Notes: generated by a model from the letters alone, not told the origin. Shown: positions 1-10,133, counted from the stretch's first letter. The stretch is DNA of 44,082 bases from an uncultured Puniceicoccaceae bacterium (GCA_905479975.1 CAJQOS010000063.1:1-44082), one strand, 5' to 3'. Numbers and translations: made by a program.

Positions 1-1
1 T

Positions 2-1915
2 GTGGTGCTGGCTCGTGAGTCTAGTTTGAGCGAAGCAGTGGCGCGTTTACTAACGAATTGTTACTTTGCTGATAGTCTTGAAGGGGTTGTTCAATTTTGG
101 AAAGCACATCCGGAGTTTAACTTCCTTCTGGTTGCGACCAAGAATGGCGAAATTATTGACTGCCGCGGTTTGATCCACGGAGGGCGCACCTCAGGTAAAA
201 AGTCATCCAGCGTGATCGAACGCGAATCTGAGATACGTAAACTTCGTAGCGAAATCGAGACGGAGCGTAAGGCGCTCAATACGTTACGTGAGCAATCCAC
301 CACTTTGGAAGATCAGCGCCATGCTGCGGAAGCGACGGTCGAAGCGCAACGCCAACGCCTGGGCGAACTCGCCAGCGAGGTCTCTGGACTCGTAGCGGAG
401 GAGCGCAATCAAGGTCAGAAGGTCGAGCACAATGCCCGCTCGCATCACAAGAACGAAGACGAACTCGAACGGCTGGATGCGCATCATGGCGATTCCGTGC
501 AAGAGCTCGAAAAGGCGCAGCAGGAGCTTGTCGCTTCGGAAAAAGGTCTGCTCGAAGAGCGCCAAAGTGGCACTGACTTGGAAGATGCGATTGCGCATAC
601 CCGTGAGACGCGCGATCAAAAGCGTGAAGCCCTTGCCGATGTTCGTCTCGAATTGGCGGAGAAGAAACAACGCCTCGAATCAGTTGATCGTGTGCTAGGT
701 GAAGTGCAGCGCGAGACCGCGAGTTTACAGAATCGCATCATTCGTCGTAACCAAGAAATTGATACGATCAATGAGCAGATCGGCCAGCTCAAGGGCAGTG
801 GTGCCCGCGAGCGTGAAAAGAGTCTCGAACTGGAGAAGACTTTAACGGTCGCCTCTGGGAAATTGTCAGAAGACCGCGCGGGCATCAAAGAGATGGATGC
901 AGTGATTGCCGGTATTGATGGCAGCTTGGGGGGGCGGCGTAATGAAGGGCGCACGTATGATCAAGAGATGACGCGCCTGGAAATTCGACTCGCCGAAGAG
1001 CGTTCGCAGATTGGTTTTATTGAAAGTGCCGCTCACGACGATTATCAGATCGAGTTGGAGCGAGTCGATTGGAAGGCCGAACTCTGGGAGGGCAATGTCG
1101 AGTTTGATAAACGAGTGAACCTCGATGATTTGGATGATCCTGATAAGCTCGCCGCACAGCCAAAGCATGAACGCCGTGATCCGACCGAAGAAGAGCTTGC
1201 GGAGATGGAGTCGACGAATTGGTCGATCATTGAAGAGGAAGTGTCTGAGTTGAAGAGCCGCATTTCGAACATGGGCCCCGTCAATCTCGATGCGATCAGT
1301 GAATATACTGATTTGAAGGAGCGTCACGACTTCTTGAAAAATCAGAGCGAAGACCTTTGGAATGCGAAGAATGCGCTGGTTAAAACCATCGATGAGATCA
1401 ACGAAACCTCGCAGAAGCTTTTCCGCGAGACCTTTGAGCAAGTGCGTAAGAATTTTTCCTTCACATATGAGAAAATTTCCGGTGGCGGTGAGTCCGATCT
1501 CATCTTGGTGGACTCCGAGGATGTGCTTGAGTCCGGAATTGATATTATTGCCCGCCCTCCGGGGACTCGCCTAAAAAGCGTAACACTTCTTTCCGGTGGG
1601 CAACGCACGATGGCAGCGGTGGCGTTGTTATTTGCGATCTACATGGTCAAGCCTAGCCCGTTCTGTGTGCTGGATGAAATCGATGCTGCGCTCGATGATG
1701 CGAATATCGGTCGCTTCTGTGAGACGCTGCATGGCTTTACTGATAAGTCGCAGTTCTTGATTGTGACGCACAATAAGCGCACGATCTCTAACGCGGATAC
1801 GGTATTTGGCGTGACGATGCCGGAGAAGGGCGTGTCTAAGCTGCTTTCGATGCGCTTTAACCAAGATACAAATCGGCCTGAACTCGCAGGTGCGGATAAT
1901 TCGCAACCGTTTTAA
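2..1915 (+). CDS. smc: Chromosome segregation ATPase SMC, C-terminal half (5' end outside window)
   Basis: SMC dimers entrap DNA and, with ScpA/ScpB, drive chromosome organisation and segregation. The window opens inside the gene: the first residues fit the end of a hinge domain, followed by a long heptad-rich coiled-coil arm (about residues 75-440 of the visible part). The C-terminal ATPase head follows. It has the ABC signature LLSGGQRT near residue 528, a Walker B block FCVLDEIDAALDD near 553-565, and the switch histidine in VTHNKRT near 587. The N-terminal Walker A must lie upstream of the window. The signature has Gln where many SMC proteins have Glu (LSGGE), a tolerated variant. The apparent start at base 2 is a GTG valine codon inside the gene, not a real start. 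It converges with the next gene, leaving 20 bp between them. Confidence 0.96.
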   Translation: MVLARESSLSEAVARLLTNCYFADSLEGVVQFWKAHPEFNFLLVATKNGEIIDCRGLIHGGRTSGKKSSSVIERESEIRKLRSEIETERKALNTLREQSTTLEDQRHAAEATVEAQRQRLGELASEVSGLVAEERNQGQKVEHNARSHHKNEDELERLDAHHGDSVQELEKAQQELVASEKGLLEERQSGTDLEDAIAHTRETRDQKREALADVRLELAEKKQRLESVDRVLGEVQRETASLQNRIIRRNQEIDTINEQIGQLKGSGAREREKSLELEKTLTVASGKLSEDRAGIKEMDAVIAGIDGSLGGRRNEGRTYDQEMTRLEIRLAEERSQIGFIESAAHDDYQIELERVDWKAELWEGNVEFDKRVNLDDLDDPDKLAAQPKHERRDPTEEELAEMESTNWSIIEEEVSELKSRISNMGPVNLDAISEYTDLKERHDFLKNQSEDLWNAKNALVKTIDEINETSQKLFRETFEQVRKNFSFTYEKISGGGESDLILVDSEDVLESGIDIIARPPGTRLKSVTLLSGGQRTMAAVALLFAIYMVKPSPFCVLDEIDAALDDANIGRFCETLHGFTDKSQFLIVTHNKRTISNADTVFGVTMPEKGVSKLLSMRFNQDTNRPELAGADNSQPF

Positions 1916-1935
1916 CGCACAATCAGCTGTCGCCT

Positions 1936-2724
1936 TTAGTTGGTGATGATGCGTGTTGAATTTTGAGTCGAGCGCTGGAATGGCAGGTTGAAATTCTTAT
2001 AGTCCCAACAGTTTGGGTTGTAGACCTTCCTCTTTTGATAATTCTTGGAGTGGATGATAATGCGCTGCGCCGGATAATTGTAATAGGGAGTGGTGTAGTA
2101 ATCTCGTATGCGGAAGTTGGAGGCGTCGTTACGTGCTTTGGTTGCTTCGCGTAGTTTCTCGGTTTCTAGGCGGGCGGCTTCGGTTTCTTTTTGGGCAAGT
2201 GCGACACTGGTTTCCAGCTCTGCGATACGTTGCTGGGTTTTGAGTTCAGCGATCTCGGTTTGGTAGCTCTCCAAGGCGCGAGCGATTTCTGCAGAGACGT
2301 CAACTTGTGGGAACTTGATTTGAAAACTGCGCCAGTAATCAATGCGGTCTTTGGCGGGGAGCGCTGCAAAGGTGCTATTCTGCAATTTGAAGGCCTTCAG
2401 TTTTTCACCGGCTTGTATGCGATCGGCTACCAGTTTTTCTTGTTGAACGACCCACTCTGCACGTTCCTGCTTCAGGCGTTCTTGGTCTTGTGCGAACTGT
2501 GCGTCGCTCATTAGATCGATTTTAGAGACCGCGCCATCGCGAATCGTTACTTCGCCTTCGGCGTAGAGTAGCAGGATTTTGTCGTTCAGGTTAATGACTC
2601 CCTGTGGCTTTCCCAAGGCTTCGATGGTCTGCTTCTGCGTCTGGCCAATCTCGACTTTTGAGTTGGCGGCTAGCAGTGCGATCGGCAGCAGTAGGGCGAT
2701 GGCGACGATGTGTGGTTTCATCAT
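1936..2724 (-). CDS. Secreted BamE-like/coiled-coil protein of unknown function
   Basis: No characterised homologue is recognised. From the ATG at 2724 the product has a clear signal peptide (MMKPHIVAIALLLPIALLAA), which is why I prefer this start to the in-frame ATG 24 bp upstream. The next 50 residues (IGQTQKQTIEALGKPQGV, then a strand-rich stretch ending in RDGAVSKIDL) have the layout of the BamE/SmpA-OmlA fold. This is followed by a long charged coiled coil (about 75-200) and a Tyr/Asn-rich tail (YYTTPYYNYP) with one Cys. It is probably periplasmic or attached to the outer membrane. Its stop converges on smc, and it lies about 40 bp downstream of the exosortase gene on the same strand, so the two may be co-transcribed. 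The fold assignment is inference from pattern only. Confidence 0.75.
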   Translation of the reverse strand: MMKPHIVAIALLLPIALLAANSKVEIGQTQKQTIEALGKPQGVINLNDKILLLYAEGEVTIRDGAVSKIDLMSDAQFAQDQERLKQERAEWVVQQEKLVADRIQAGEKLKAFKLQNSTFAALPAKDRIDYWRSFQIKFPQVDVSAEIARALESYQTEIAELKTQQRIAELETSVALAQKETEAARLETEKLREATKARNDASNFRIRDYYTTPYYNYPAQRIIIHSKNYQKRKVYNPNCWDYKNFNLPFQRSTQNSTRIITN

Positions 2725-2767
2725 GCCCACACTATGTGTCAAAAACACCGAAATGGCAAATCCGTGT

Positions 2768-3691
2768 TTAGGCCTCCGTTCGAGTCGGCCCCTTGAGTAG
2801 AATCCAGGTCAAAATTAAGCAGCCCCAGTAGGTGATGGTGCCGACGATTTCATGCATCAAATGGTAGTGATCCATCATCGAGGGTGCCAGTAGCACGATG
2901 ATCAGAATGCGTAGCGTGTTGAAGATGAAGCCAAGCGTGATGCCTGACAGTATGTTGAGGCATGCATCGACCGTGCCAACTCGACGGTAGATTGTTAGCA
3001 GGACCGAGAGTAGTAGGCTCGTTAAAATGACGCCGAAACCGTTACACTCGGACGCTACATGGAAGGGATGCTCGTTGACTAGTAAAATGAGCTGAGGTGG
3101 CTCGGTCGCAGTATTGTCAACCACGCCTAGTTCGACGGTTTTGCCGAGTGCGGAGAGGGCGGCACCGCTCCATTTACCTGCGAGTGTGCGCAGCGGCCAG
3201 TCCAGCGGTGCCATCAATATACTGAGCAGCATGAAGGCGCAAAAAGTGCCGGTCGCGGTGTAGGTGATACGGCGCAGGTCGCGGCCGAATACGAAGAGCA
3301 CCGCAGAGGCGAGCCCACAGCAGTAGGCGGGAATGACTAGCAATGAGCCGACCCGGCTGAGTAGTGCGGACGAGGGCGGGATGACATTGGGCGAGAGGAC
3401 GCTGAGCATCAGAAGGCCATACGCTGCAATGAGAGTTTTACGGGCGCTTTTGTTGAGCGTGAGCGGCTCGGTGACGTCGATCCGAGTGTAGAGGAGCAGC
3501 GTGAAGATCGCCATGACCAGCACGATGAGTGCGTGCAAGATGCGGCTTTGCTGGTTGGCTGTTGAGGCGACCCATAGCGTAATTGGTAGTAACGCCACGC
3601 CGAGGCAACCATACAGCAGGCAGTTGATCCAGAACTCAGTCTGTGTGCGCTTTGCTTGGAAGCTGGCTAAAATTTGGTGACGTTTGGACAT
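2768..3691 (-). CDS. Exosortase/archaeosortase family protein
   Basis: Exosortases are multi-pass inner-membrane cysteine proteases/transpeptidases that process proteins carrying a PEP-CTERM-like C-terminal signal during export. This 307-residue protein has about eight hydrophobic segments and the full catalytic set in order: Cys216 in ASECNGFG, Arg261 in NTLRIL and His280 in HEIVG. Nothing like a PEP-CTERM tail (PEP motif, hydrophobic helix, basic end) is present at the C terminus of any protein in this window, so the substrates are elsewhere. The neighbours on the same strand are a DUF4105/Lnb_N protein upstream and a secreted coiled-coil protein downstream. The exopolysaccharide export locus is about 13 kb away, and the two are often functionally linked in other bacteria. 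I cannot assign a named exosortase subfamily. Confidence 0.9.
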   Translation of the reverse strand: MSKRHQILASFQAKRTQTEFWINCLLYGCLGVALLPITLWVASTANQQSRILHALIVLVMAIFTLLLYTRIDVTEPLTLNKSARKTLIAAYGLLMLSVLSPNVIPPSSALLSRVGSLLVIPAYCCGLASAVLFVFGRDLRRITYTATGTFCAFMLLSILMAPLDWPLRTLAGKWSGAALSALGKTVELGVVDNTATEPPQLILLVNEHPFHVASECNGFGVILTSLLLSVLLTIYRRVGTVDACLNILSGITLGFIFNTLRILIIVLLAPSMMDHYHLMHEIVGTITYWGCLILTWILLKGPTRTEA

Positions 3692-3757
3692 GTTAGAATC
3701 AATCTGGTGGGCGTCGGAGTAAAGACAAGGCTTCGGCTGATTTGTTCAGTCTTCGTT

Positions 3758-5656
3758 TTAAAAGAAGAACTGAAGCGAGCAGCGAAACTCGTTCCACGTT
3801 TGCTCGAACTCGTGGCTACGGCCGAAGCTGACTTGCAACGCGGTATGTTCGCCCAAGGTGTAGGCGGCTTTGGCTGTAAATTCTGTCAGGTCGTTGTCTT
3901 CGCCTAAGAAGTAGTAGCGTTGACGTAGCTCGAATTGACTACGCCACTTCGGAGTCCATTCGCTGAGTAGGCCGACTGCGCCACCGCCGCCAGCCATGTG
4001 GTTGGAGGCGAGGCTTTTATTCAGATAGATCGCAGGTTCGACCAGCGCATAGCCGATGGAGTTGTCAAAGAGCGAAACACTTACGCCGACACCAGCATCG
4101 AAGTAGATCGCCGTGTGACGATCATCGCTGTCTTCCTCTTTGATCGTCGTCAGGCCAGTATTCAGTTTCCACGATTTGGATTTAAAGAAGGTATCAATCG
4201 GTGAGAGGGATTGAATGCTGATGGCATCGAGCTGCCGAACCTCAAGTTTCTGCTCGTCAGTGTAGTAGTAAAATTCACCGCTGAGGAATTCGATGGCGCT
4301 GCCGAGCGTGTAGCCCTCGCTGGGATCCATTAAATCGTGATAAGCGGGGCGTAGGCTAATTGATACGAAGTCTTTGCTATCATAACTACCGAATCCCGTG
4401 GTGATGCGGCTGGAGTCGTGCCCGATGTGAGGCGGCGGAGGTGTGGTGTGCGGGTAGAAGTCGTCGTCCACTTTACCGAGTGGGGCGCGTTGCTTTAAGA
4501 TGGTTAAAAACCGATCGGCGTAGGTCTTCTGGTCGATCTTACCGTCTGCCTGATTCATCTGTAACAGCTCTGCGGAGAGATCCAGGGTGCGGATCTTATC
4601 TTCCCGACAGTCCAGACTTTCAGTCAACTCAATCGAGGCGGCATCGCTTTCGGCCGCAGCGATACTGCGCTCTTGTAGCTCCTTCGGCAGTGTGGACGCG
4701 ATGCGCTTGATTGTCGTGGAACGCGAGGGGCGATAGTGCTCGCTCGCAATGAAGTTGTTTTTGCGGACTTCTTTGATCGTATCAACGGGGATCACCCAAT
4801 GCTTGAATTGATCGACCATGGCGCAGCCCGGTCGTGCCGCATCGAGTAGGAAGAGTAAATTATAGGAGCAATTTTCTTTGAAGAAATAGTAGTAGCTGTA
4901 GGCATCTTTCAGTTCCCATAGGTGGAGCATCAAGTTGCGGACTTCGTCTTGATTGAGGTTGAGATTATATTCCCAAATGTCGCGCATGCTCAGGTCGCTG
5001 TATTGCTGAACTTTTTGGTAATATGGATCGATTGAGAAACGTCCCTGATAAGAGCCGAAGATCCCTTTGACTGCGAAAATAAGTCCATTGCTTTCTTCGG
5101 TGATTGCGCTGTAGTTGATGGAATACGCGAGCAGCTTTTCGTTTCGCTTGCCTTCGATGTTGATCAGCGTGTGGCCGAACAACGAGGCCGGGTTGTTCAT
5201 GTATTGCGCTGGGAAAATAACGCTGGCGGCGCTTGGTTCGATCGCATTCCATGTCGCCTCAAACGTGCTGCTGCGTGCGGCGACGAATTGCGCCGTTTGC
5301 TCGGGAGTTAGGTTGTGTTGTAGCCAGTCTAAGCGCGCGGGGAAACGATTGATCGGGTGGGCTTCATCAGTCGGATCGCCGGTGGAAAAGGCTGCAATGG
5401 TGGCTTCGAGCTCGGCGGCTGGATTGGTCTGCCCCTCGGAGCTTAAAAAGAATGTGGGATCATCGACCGTGCTTTTTTGCGAGAAGATGGTCTGCTTGTA
5501 GTGCAATAGCGTATGCCAGTAATCGTCCTCGGCGAGTGCTTCGATCGAGGTTGCTGGCGCTGCGGTGATGATCGCACTTGCGGGCGATGCAACGCATAGG
5601 AGAATGTAAAAAAAGGGCGCAGCAATTATGCTGCGCCCCGAAGGTCGTAAATCCAT
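3758..5656 (-). CDS. DUF4105 / Lnb_N periplasmic domain protein with C-terminal beta-barrel-like region
   Basis: This 632-residue envelope protein has a signal peptide (hydrophobic core about residues 10-28, ending ASPASA). The DUF4105 domain, also called the Lnb N-terminal periplasmic domain, occupies about residues 130-330. It shows the presumed catalytic His in NPASLFGHTLIN and Cys in FFKENCSYNLLFLLDAA, a papain-like Cys/His arrangement. The name comes from Lnb, the alternative lipoprotein N-acyltransferase of Bacteroides. Whether this protein acts on lipoproteins is not shown by the sequence. The last ~200 residues alternate polar and aromatic residues and end in QFFF, as expected for an outer-membrane beta-barrel. 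The gene starts 1 bp after the stop of a DUF3015 gene, so the pair is surely one transcript, and the exosortase gene follows about 66 bp downstream. Confidence 0.88.
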   Translation of the reverse strand: MDLRPSGRSIIAAPFFYILLCVASPASAIITAAPATSIEALAEDDYWHTLLHYKQTIFSQKSTVDDPTFFLSSEGQTNPAAELEATIAAFSTGDPTDEAHPINRFPARLDWLQHNLTPEQTAQFVAARSSTFEATWNAIEPSAASVIFPAQYMNNPASLFGHTLINIEGKRNEKLLAYSINYSAITEESNGLIFAVKGIFGSYQGRFSIDPYYQKVQQYSDLSMRDIWEYNLNLNQDEVRNLMLHLWELKDAYSYYYFFKENCSYNLLFLLDAARPGCAMVDQFKHWVIPVDTIKEVRKNNFIASEHYRPSRSTTIKRIASTLPKELQERSIAAAESDAASIELTESLDCREDKIRTLDLSAELLQMNQADGKIDQKTYADRFLTILKQRAPLGKVDDDFYPHTTPPPPHIGHDSSRITTGFGSYDSKDFVSISLRPAYHDLMDPSEGYTLGSAIEFLSGEFYYYTDEQKLEVRQLDAISIQSLSPIDTFFKSKSWKLNTGLTTIKEEDSDDRHTAIYFDAGVGVSVSLFDNSIGYALVEPAIYLNKSLASNHMAGGGGAVGLLSEWTPKWRSQFELRQRYYFLGEDNDLTEFTAKAAYTLGEHTALQVSFGRSHEFEQTWNEFRCSLQFFF

Positions 5657-5657
5657 A

Positions 5658-6104
5658 TTATCCGACGACGACTGTCTTCATGTTGCCAATGACTTCGTCA
5701 TGGCTGATCGCACCGGAAGTGTAGATGGTGCCGAAGTTTTCCTGCAAGGTCGCATTGAATGCGTCTTTATTTTCGATTTGTAGGATGCTGCAGATGGCGT
5801 CGAGTGACTCCCCTTGGCCTTGTGCCATGTCTTGCGCGAGGCCGTCCATGTTTTCTTCAACGAACTTGTTGAGCTCTTTGCTCGCCCATAGTTCAGCTGG
5901 CTTGTTCGCGCCAAGTGTGCCGGAGGTGATTGCAAAGGTTTGATTGCCGCAACTGGCATTGGTGGTCGCCGCGCAAACTTGAGAGACGAGGCCGTCGTGG
6001 CCTTTAAAGACTTCGGTTCCAAGTCCGATGCCGACGTTGTGCTGCTTGTCGGCGTAAGCAAATGGCGCCGCAAGGATTAATAAGGTAGCAATGGTTTTTT
6101 TCAT
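5658..6104 (-). CDS. DUF3015 family exported protein
   Basis: A 148-residue protein with an N-terminal signal peptide (MKKTIATLLILAAPFAYA). The conserved DUF3015 core follows: VGIGLGTEVFKGHDGLVSQV, then a run of Ala/Thr/Asn and SCGNQTFAITSGTLGA. The family is small, exported and of unknown function; two cysteines in the mature part could form a disulfide. It is the promoter-proximal gene of the pair with the DUF4105 protein, 1 bp apart. The 186 bp upstream to dnaE hold no other gene; I see no strong promoter match there. The tight linkage suggests the two proteins act together in the envelope, which is inference from gene order. Confidence 0.85.
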   Translation of the reverse strand: MKKTIATLLILAAPFAYADKQHNVGIGLGTEVFKGHDGLVSQVCAATTNASCGNQTFAITSGTLGANKPAELWASKELNKFVEENMDGLAQDMAQGQGESLDAICSILQIENKDAFNATLQENFGTIYTSGAISHDEVIGNMKTVVVG

Positions 6105-6290
6105 ATTTCTTATTCTTTTTGTTATGTTGATCGGGGAACGGTCGTTACCCGAGTAGAGTTTTTCGCAGCGCGTCTATGCTAGGTATCACAAGGGGAGGGG
6201 AATGGCAAACGCACCGCGTTTTTCGATAAGACGTTGATACTCGCGCGAAGGGGCTGTGTAAAGTTGAAAAAGCGTAAGGGTTTTAGCTGA

Positions 6291-9200
6291 TTAGAACTTC
6301 TTCTTGCCTCGCTCCCATGGCCGGCGATCGTCGATCGGTTGTACGGGAATCGCTTTGATGCGCACGCCGGCGAGGGCGGGGTGGCGGCGGAGTTCCTTAT
6401 AGTTGGTTCCGGTGATCGTGAAGGTGAGCGACTGCGCGGTCTCGGTCTCGACGATTTGTTTCTCGACCAGAAAGCTTAGATTCACGCTCGTGGATCCATA
6501 TTCGACATCAATCATCTTACGGAACGTCTCGATGAAATTGGTGGCGTTGGTTTCGTGCGGATGCAAGATGAAGTTAATGCGCTGAATGATACGTGGAATC
6601 GATTGCTCTAGGTCGAATACTTCATGCGCTGTTAAACTCATCTCGCCGTTACGTCGGCCAATTTGACCGTGGATCAGGGCCAGCTTGCCGTCCTCTAATC
6701 GTGAGCCGTTTTTCTCATACGGATCGGGGAACATGATCATCTCGTAACTGTGCGTGGCGGTCGCTAGATTGAAGACGGCCATTTGGCGGCTATCTTTGCG
6801 GGTGTATTTGATCTGTAAATTGCTGATGATGCCGCCGAGGCGGAAGGTGGTGCGATCGTCGAAATTGACGAGGTCCTCGGGCTTGAAGAACGTATCGATC
6901 ACGGTGTCGAGCCCTTCGTAGGCATCCATCGGGTGGCCTGAGATGTAGAACCCGAGCAGCTCTTTCTCGTAGCGCAGCTTTTCGGTCATAGGCATCGGTG
7001 GCACGGTCTTGCGCGACGGGCCTTGTTTTTGCGGATCATCTGCGTCGTCGCCTCCCATCATGTCGAAGAGCGAGCTTTGGCCGGCTTCGCGGTCGCGACG
7101 GGTGCTTTCGGCTTCGGCCAGTTCGGAGTCGAGGCAATCGAGCAGGGTGGCGCGGTCTTCGCCGAAAGAGTCGAAGCCGCCGGTTTTGATCAGTGCTTCG
7201 ATCACTCGACGATTCACGGCTTTGTCGGCTGAGCGAACGATGAAGTCATTGAAATCTTTGTAAGGGCCGTTAGCGTTGCGCTCGTTGATGATGACGATGG
7301 ATGCACCTTCGCCGACGCCCTTCATCGCGGCCATGCCGAAGCGGATGCTGCCCCAATCCCCTTGGATGATTGGGGTGAAGTCGCTGCCTGAATCGTTGAT
7401 GTCGGGGCTGAGCACTGGCACGTTCATCGCATTACACTCTGCGAGGAAGTTTGAGATCTTGTCTGAGTTGCCTTGCTCGGAGGTAAGCACGGCGGCCATG
7501 AACTCGATCGGGTAGTTTGCCTTCAAATACGCCGTGCGATAGCTGAGCATCGCATATGCGGCGGAGTGCGATTTGTTGAAGCCGTATTGCGCAAATTTTT
7601 CCAGCAACGCGAAAATCGCGGTGGCGGTCTTTGCATCGATTTTGTTGGTCTTGCGCGCGCCGTCGATGAACACCTGTTTCTGGGCGTCCATCACGGACTT
7701 AATTTTCTTACCCATCGCGCGGCGAAGAATATCCGCGCCGCCAAGCGTGTAGCCGGCGATGATTTGCGCGGATTGCATGACCTGTTCCTGGTAAACTAAA
7801 ACACCGTAAGTTTCCTCCACCAGCTCTTTTATTAATGGGTGTGGGATTTGAACAGTGGATGGATCTTTTTTACCCTCAATGAACTGAGGGATGAACTGCA
7901 TTGGGCCCGGGCGATAGAGCGCGATCAATGCGATGATTTCCTCGAAGGAACTCAGGCCTATCTGTCGGCAAAGTTGCTGCATGCCGCCGGACTCCAGCTG
8001 GAACACCGCGGTGGTGCGGCCACTGTTGAGAAGGTCGAAGGTGGCTTGGTCGGTCAGCGGAACCTTCTCGATGTCGAACTCTGGCGTGTTACGAGTGTTG
8101 CGCACATTGGTTTGCGCATCATCGATCACGGTTAGTGTTTTGAGGCCCAGGAAGTCCATCTTCAGTAGGCCTAGGTCTTCACTGGGGCCTTTCGGATACT
8201 GAGTCGTCAGGTCGCCTTCCTGTAAGGTGACCGGAATCAAATTCGTGATGTCTTGGTCGGCGATGATGACGCCACAGGCGTGCTTGCCGGTGTTACGAAT
8301 CATGCCCTCGATCACGCGGCCTTGCTCAATGATGATCTTGGCTACGGGATTGTGGGTGATTTCCTGTGCCAGTTCGGGGGATTTTTTGACTGAGTCGTCG
8401 AGCGTGATATTCAGCTCGTCGGGGATCATCTTGGCGATCTTGTTGGCCTCGGAAAACTCGAGCTCATTCACGCGGGCCAGGTCGCGCACGATCATCTTTG
8501 CGCCAAAGGTGCCGAAGGTGATGATGTTGGCCACGCGGTCTTTGCCGTATTTGTCGCGCACGTAGTTCACCACTTGGTCGCGGCGGCGCATACAGAAGTC
8601 GACGTCGAAGTCGGGCGGCGACACACGCTCCAAGTTAAGCATACGCTCGAACAGTAGGCCAAATTTGAGCGGGTCAATGTCGGTGATTTTTAGCACGTAG
8701 GCGACGATGCAACCCGCACCCGAACCACGGCCTGGACCAACGGGGATGTCGCGTTCACGCGCCCATGCGATGAAGTCCCAAACAATCAGGAAGTAATCGA
8801 CGAAGCCCGTGCCAGCGATAATTGCCAGTTCGTATTCCAGTTGATCGCAGTAGCGTTTATCGTCAGCGGATACGTTGTCCCAGTCTGCGCGACAGGCATC
8901 GTAGTCGGTGCCGTAGCGTTCTTTCAGGCCTTCTTTACAGAGTTCAAACAGGTAGAGCCCGTTGGACTTATGCTTGAGGCGTTCGGCCTCGCTCAGAGTG
9001 ATCGGGGCATAGCCATCGCGGACAAGGATGCTGTTTTTTTGCACCTCATAAATATCGAGGATGCGGTCGAAATTTTCGTGATCCTTGCCTGATTCGATTT
9101 CGATGGGGCGCTCGTAAACGGGGTAGTGGTCGTCACCGAAGGGCAGCTTGACCTCGCACATTTCGGCGACTCCCGAGGTGTTGGTAATCGACTCCGGCAC

Positions 9201-9989
9201 CTCCTTGAAGGCCAGCTCCATCTCTTCGCGCGACTTGAGGTAGAACTGATGCGAGTCGTAGCGCATGCGCTTCTCGTCTTTAATCTTCGCGCCAGTCTGG
9301 ATGCAGAGTAGGGCGTCGTGCGGCTCCCAGTCGGTGCTGTTGACGTAGTGCACGTCATTGGTGGCGACGACTTTTAGGTCAAATTCCTCCGCGATCTTGA
9401 GCAGGCCGGGGATGATCCGGCGCTGTTCTTCGATGCCGTGATCCATGATCTCGATGATGAAGAAATCTTTGCCGAAAATATCGACGAACTTGGCCGCGGC
9501 GTCGCGCGCGTTGTCGTATTCGTCCTTGAGTAGATACTGTGGGATGACGCCGGCGAGACATCCAGAGAAACCGATCAGCCCCTCGCTGTATTTCGAGAGT
9601 GTCTCTAAGTCAGTTCGCGGATTGCGGTAAAAGCCCTCGGTGTGTGCCTGCGAAACGATCTTACAGAGATTCTGATAGCCTTTGAAATTGCGTGCGAGCA
9701 GACCCATGTGGCGGGACTTTTGCTTGGCGCGCAGCTCGTTGACTTCGGCAAGTTTCTCTTCGTAAACGAGGTAAACTTCGCAGCCCAGTAGCGGTTTGAT
9801 GCCGTGTTTCTCCGCCTGTTTGAAAAAGCTGGTTAGACCGTAGAGCACGCCGTGGTCGGTGATCGACAGCGCCTTCATCCCTAGCTCCGCGGCACGTGAG
9901 CAGAGCTTGTCCGTCCGCGAGCAACCATCCAGCAAGCTGTGGTCAGTGTGGACGTGTAGGTGGACGAATTCGCGGTCTTTTTCGGGCAT
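6291..9989 (-). CDS. dnaE: DNA polymerase III subunit alpha
   Basis: This is the replicative polymerase catalytic subunit, 1232 residues, somewhat longer than the E. coli protein. The PHP domain starts at [13 protein letters not shown] (9-21), with further metal-ligand motifs ITDHG (43-47), GCEVYL (69-74), FSGCLAG (141-147) and ATNDVHYV (209-216). The palm carries the catalytic pair in PPDFDVDFC (D462, D464) and the third acidic residue in [10 protein letters not shown] (D612). Helix-hairpin-helix and OB-fold regions occupy the C-terminal third; the end is basic (WERGKKKF). Unlike E. coli DnaE, the PHP histidines and acids all look intact, so this domain may bind metal and proofread. There is a lineage-specific stretch around 297-345. 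The ATG at 9989 has no Shine-Dalgarno. It appears to be a single-gene unit. Confidence 0.98.
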   Translation of the reverse strand: MPEKDREFVHLHVHTDHSLLDGCSRTDKLCSRAAELGMKALSITDHGVLYGLTSFFKQAEKHGIKPLLGCEVYLVYEEKLAEVNELRAKQKSRHMGLLARNFKGYQNLCKIVSQAHTEGFYRNPRTDLETLSKYSEGLIGFSGCLAGVIPQYLLKDEYDNARDAAAKFVDIFGKDFFIIEIMDHGIEEQRRIIPGLLKIAEEFDLKVVATNDVHYVNSTDWEPHDALLCIQTGAKIKDEKRMRYDSHQFYLKSREEMELAFKEVPESITNTSGVAEMCEVKLPFGDDHYPVYERPIEIESGKDHENFDRILDIYEVQKNSILVRDGYAPITLSEAERLKHKSNGLYLFELCKEGLKERYGTDYDACRADWDNVSADDKRYCDQLEYELAIIAGTGFVDYFLIVWDFIAWARERDIPVGPGRGSGAGCIVAYVLKITDIDPLKFGLLFERMLNLERVSPPDFDVDFCMRRRDQVVNYVRDKYGKDRVANIITFGTFGAKMIVRDLARVNELEFSEANKIAKMIPDELNITLDDSVKKSPELAQEITHNPVAKIIIEQGRVIEGMIRNTGKHACGVIIADQDITNLIPVTLQEGDLTTQYPKGPSEDLGLLKMDFLGLKTLTVIDDAQTNVRNTRNTPEFDIEKVPLTDQATFDLLNSGRTTAVFQLESGGMQQLCRQIGLSSFEEIIALIALYRPGPMQFIPQFIEGKKDPSTVQIPHPLIKELVEETYGVLVYQEQVMQSAQIIAGYTLGGADILRRAMGKKIKSVMDAQKQVFIDGARKTNKIDAKTATAIFALLEKFAQYGFNKSHSAAYAMLSYRTAYLKANYPIEFMAAVLTSEQGNSDKISNFLAECNAMNVPVLSPDINDSGSDFTPIIQGDWGSIRFGMAAMKGVGEGASIVIINERNANGPYKDFNDFIVRSADKAVNRRVIEALIKTGGFDSFGEDRATLLDCLDSELAEAESTRRDREAGQSSLFDMMGGDDADDPQKQGPSRKTVPPMPMTEKLRYEKELLGFYISGHPMDAYEGLDTVIDTFFKPEDLVNFDDRTTFRLGGIISNLQIKYTRKDSRQMAVFNLATATHSYEMIMFPDPYEKNGSRLEDGKLALIHGQIGRRNGEMSLTAHEVFDLEQSIPRIIQRINFILHPHETNATNFIETFRKMIDVEYGSTSVNLSFLVEKQIVETETAQSLTFTITGTNYKELRRHPALAGVRIKAIPVQPIDDRRPWERGKKKF

Positions 9990-10091
9990 GAACCCGTCAG
10001 AGTGTGGTGCCTTGCCGATGATGCAAGGCCAAGCTATTCACAATTTTGAGGGAGCGCCATCGCGTTCGAGTAGGCTCACCCTGATGTGGGA

Positions 10092-10118
10092 TTAACCGCA
10101 GAGTACGCAGGGCAGAGG
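10092..10118. repeat. Short GCAGAG-type interspersed repeat fragment
   Basis: The 144 bp between dnaE and the toxin-antitoxin pair contain a stretch beginning TTAACCGCAGAGTACGCAGG followed by G/A-rich sequence. Imperfect CGCAGRG units recur here every 7-9 bases. Sequences of the form AACCGCAGAG..CGCAGAG are familiar to me as dispersed intergenic repeats in Verrucomicrobiota and Planctomycetota genomes. This is recognition from memory, not a computed match. Nothing else is visible in this gap. Confidence 0.4.
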
Positions 10119-10133
10119 GGGAGGGGAGTTGGC

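Noticed and set aside
1..1915. smc as a truncated or broken gene
   Set aside because: The missing N-terminal half is due to the window edge; the visible part is uninterrupted.
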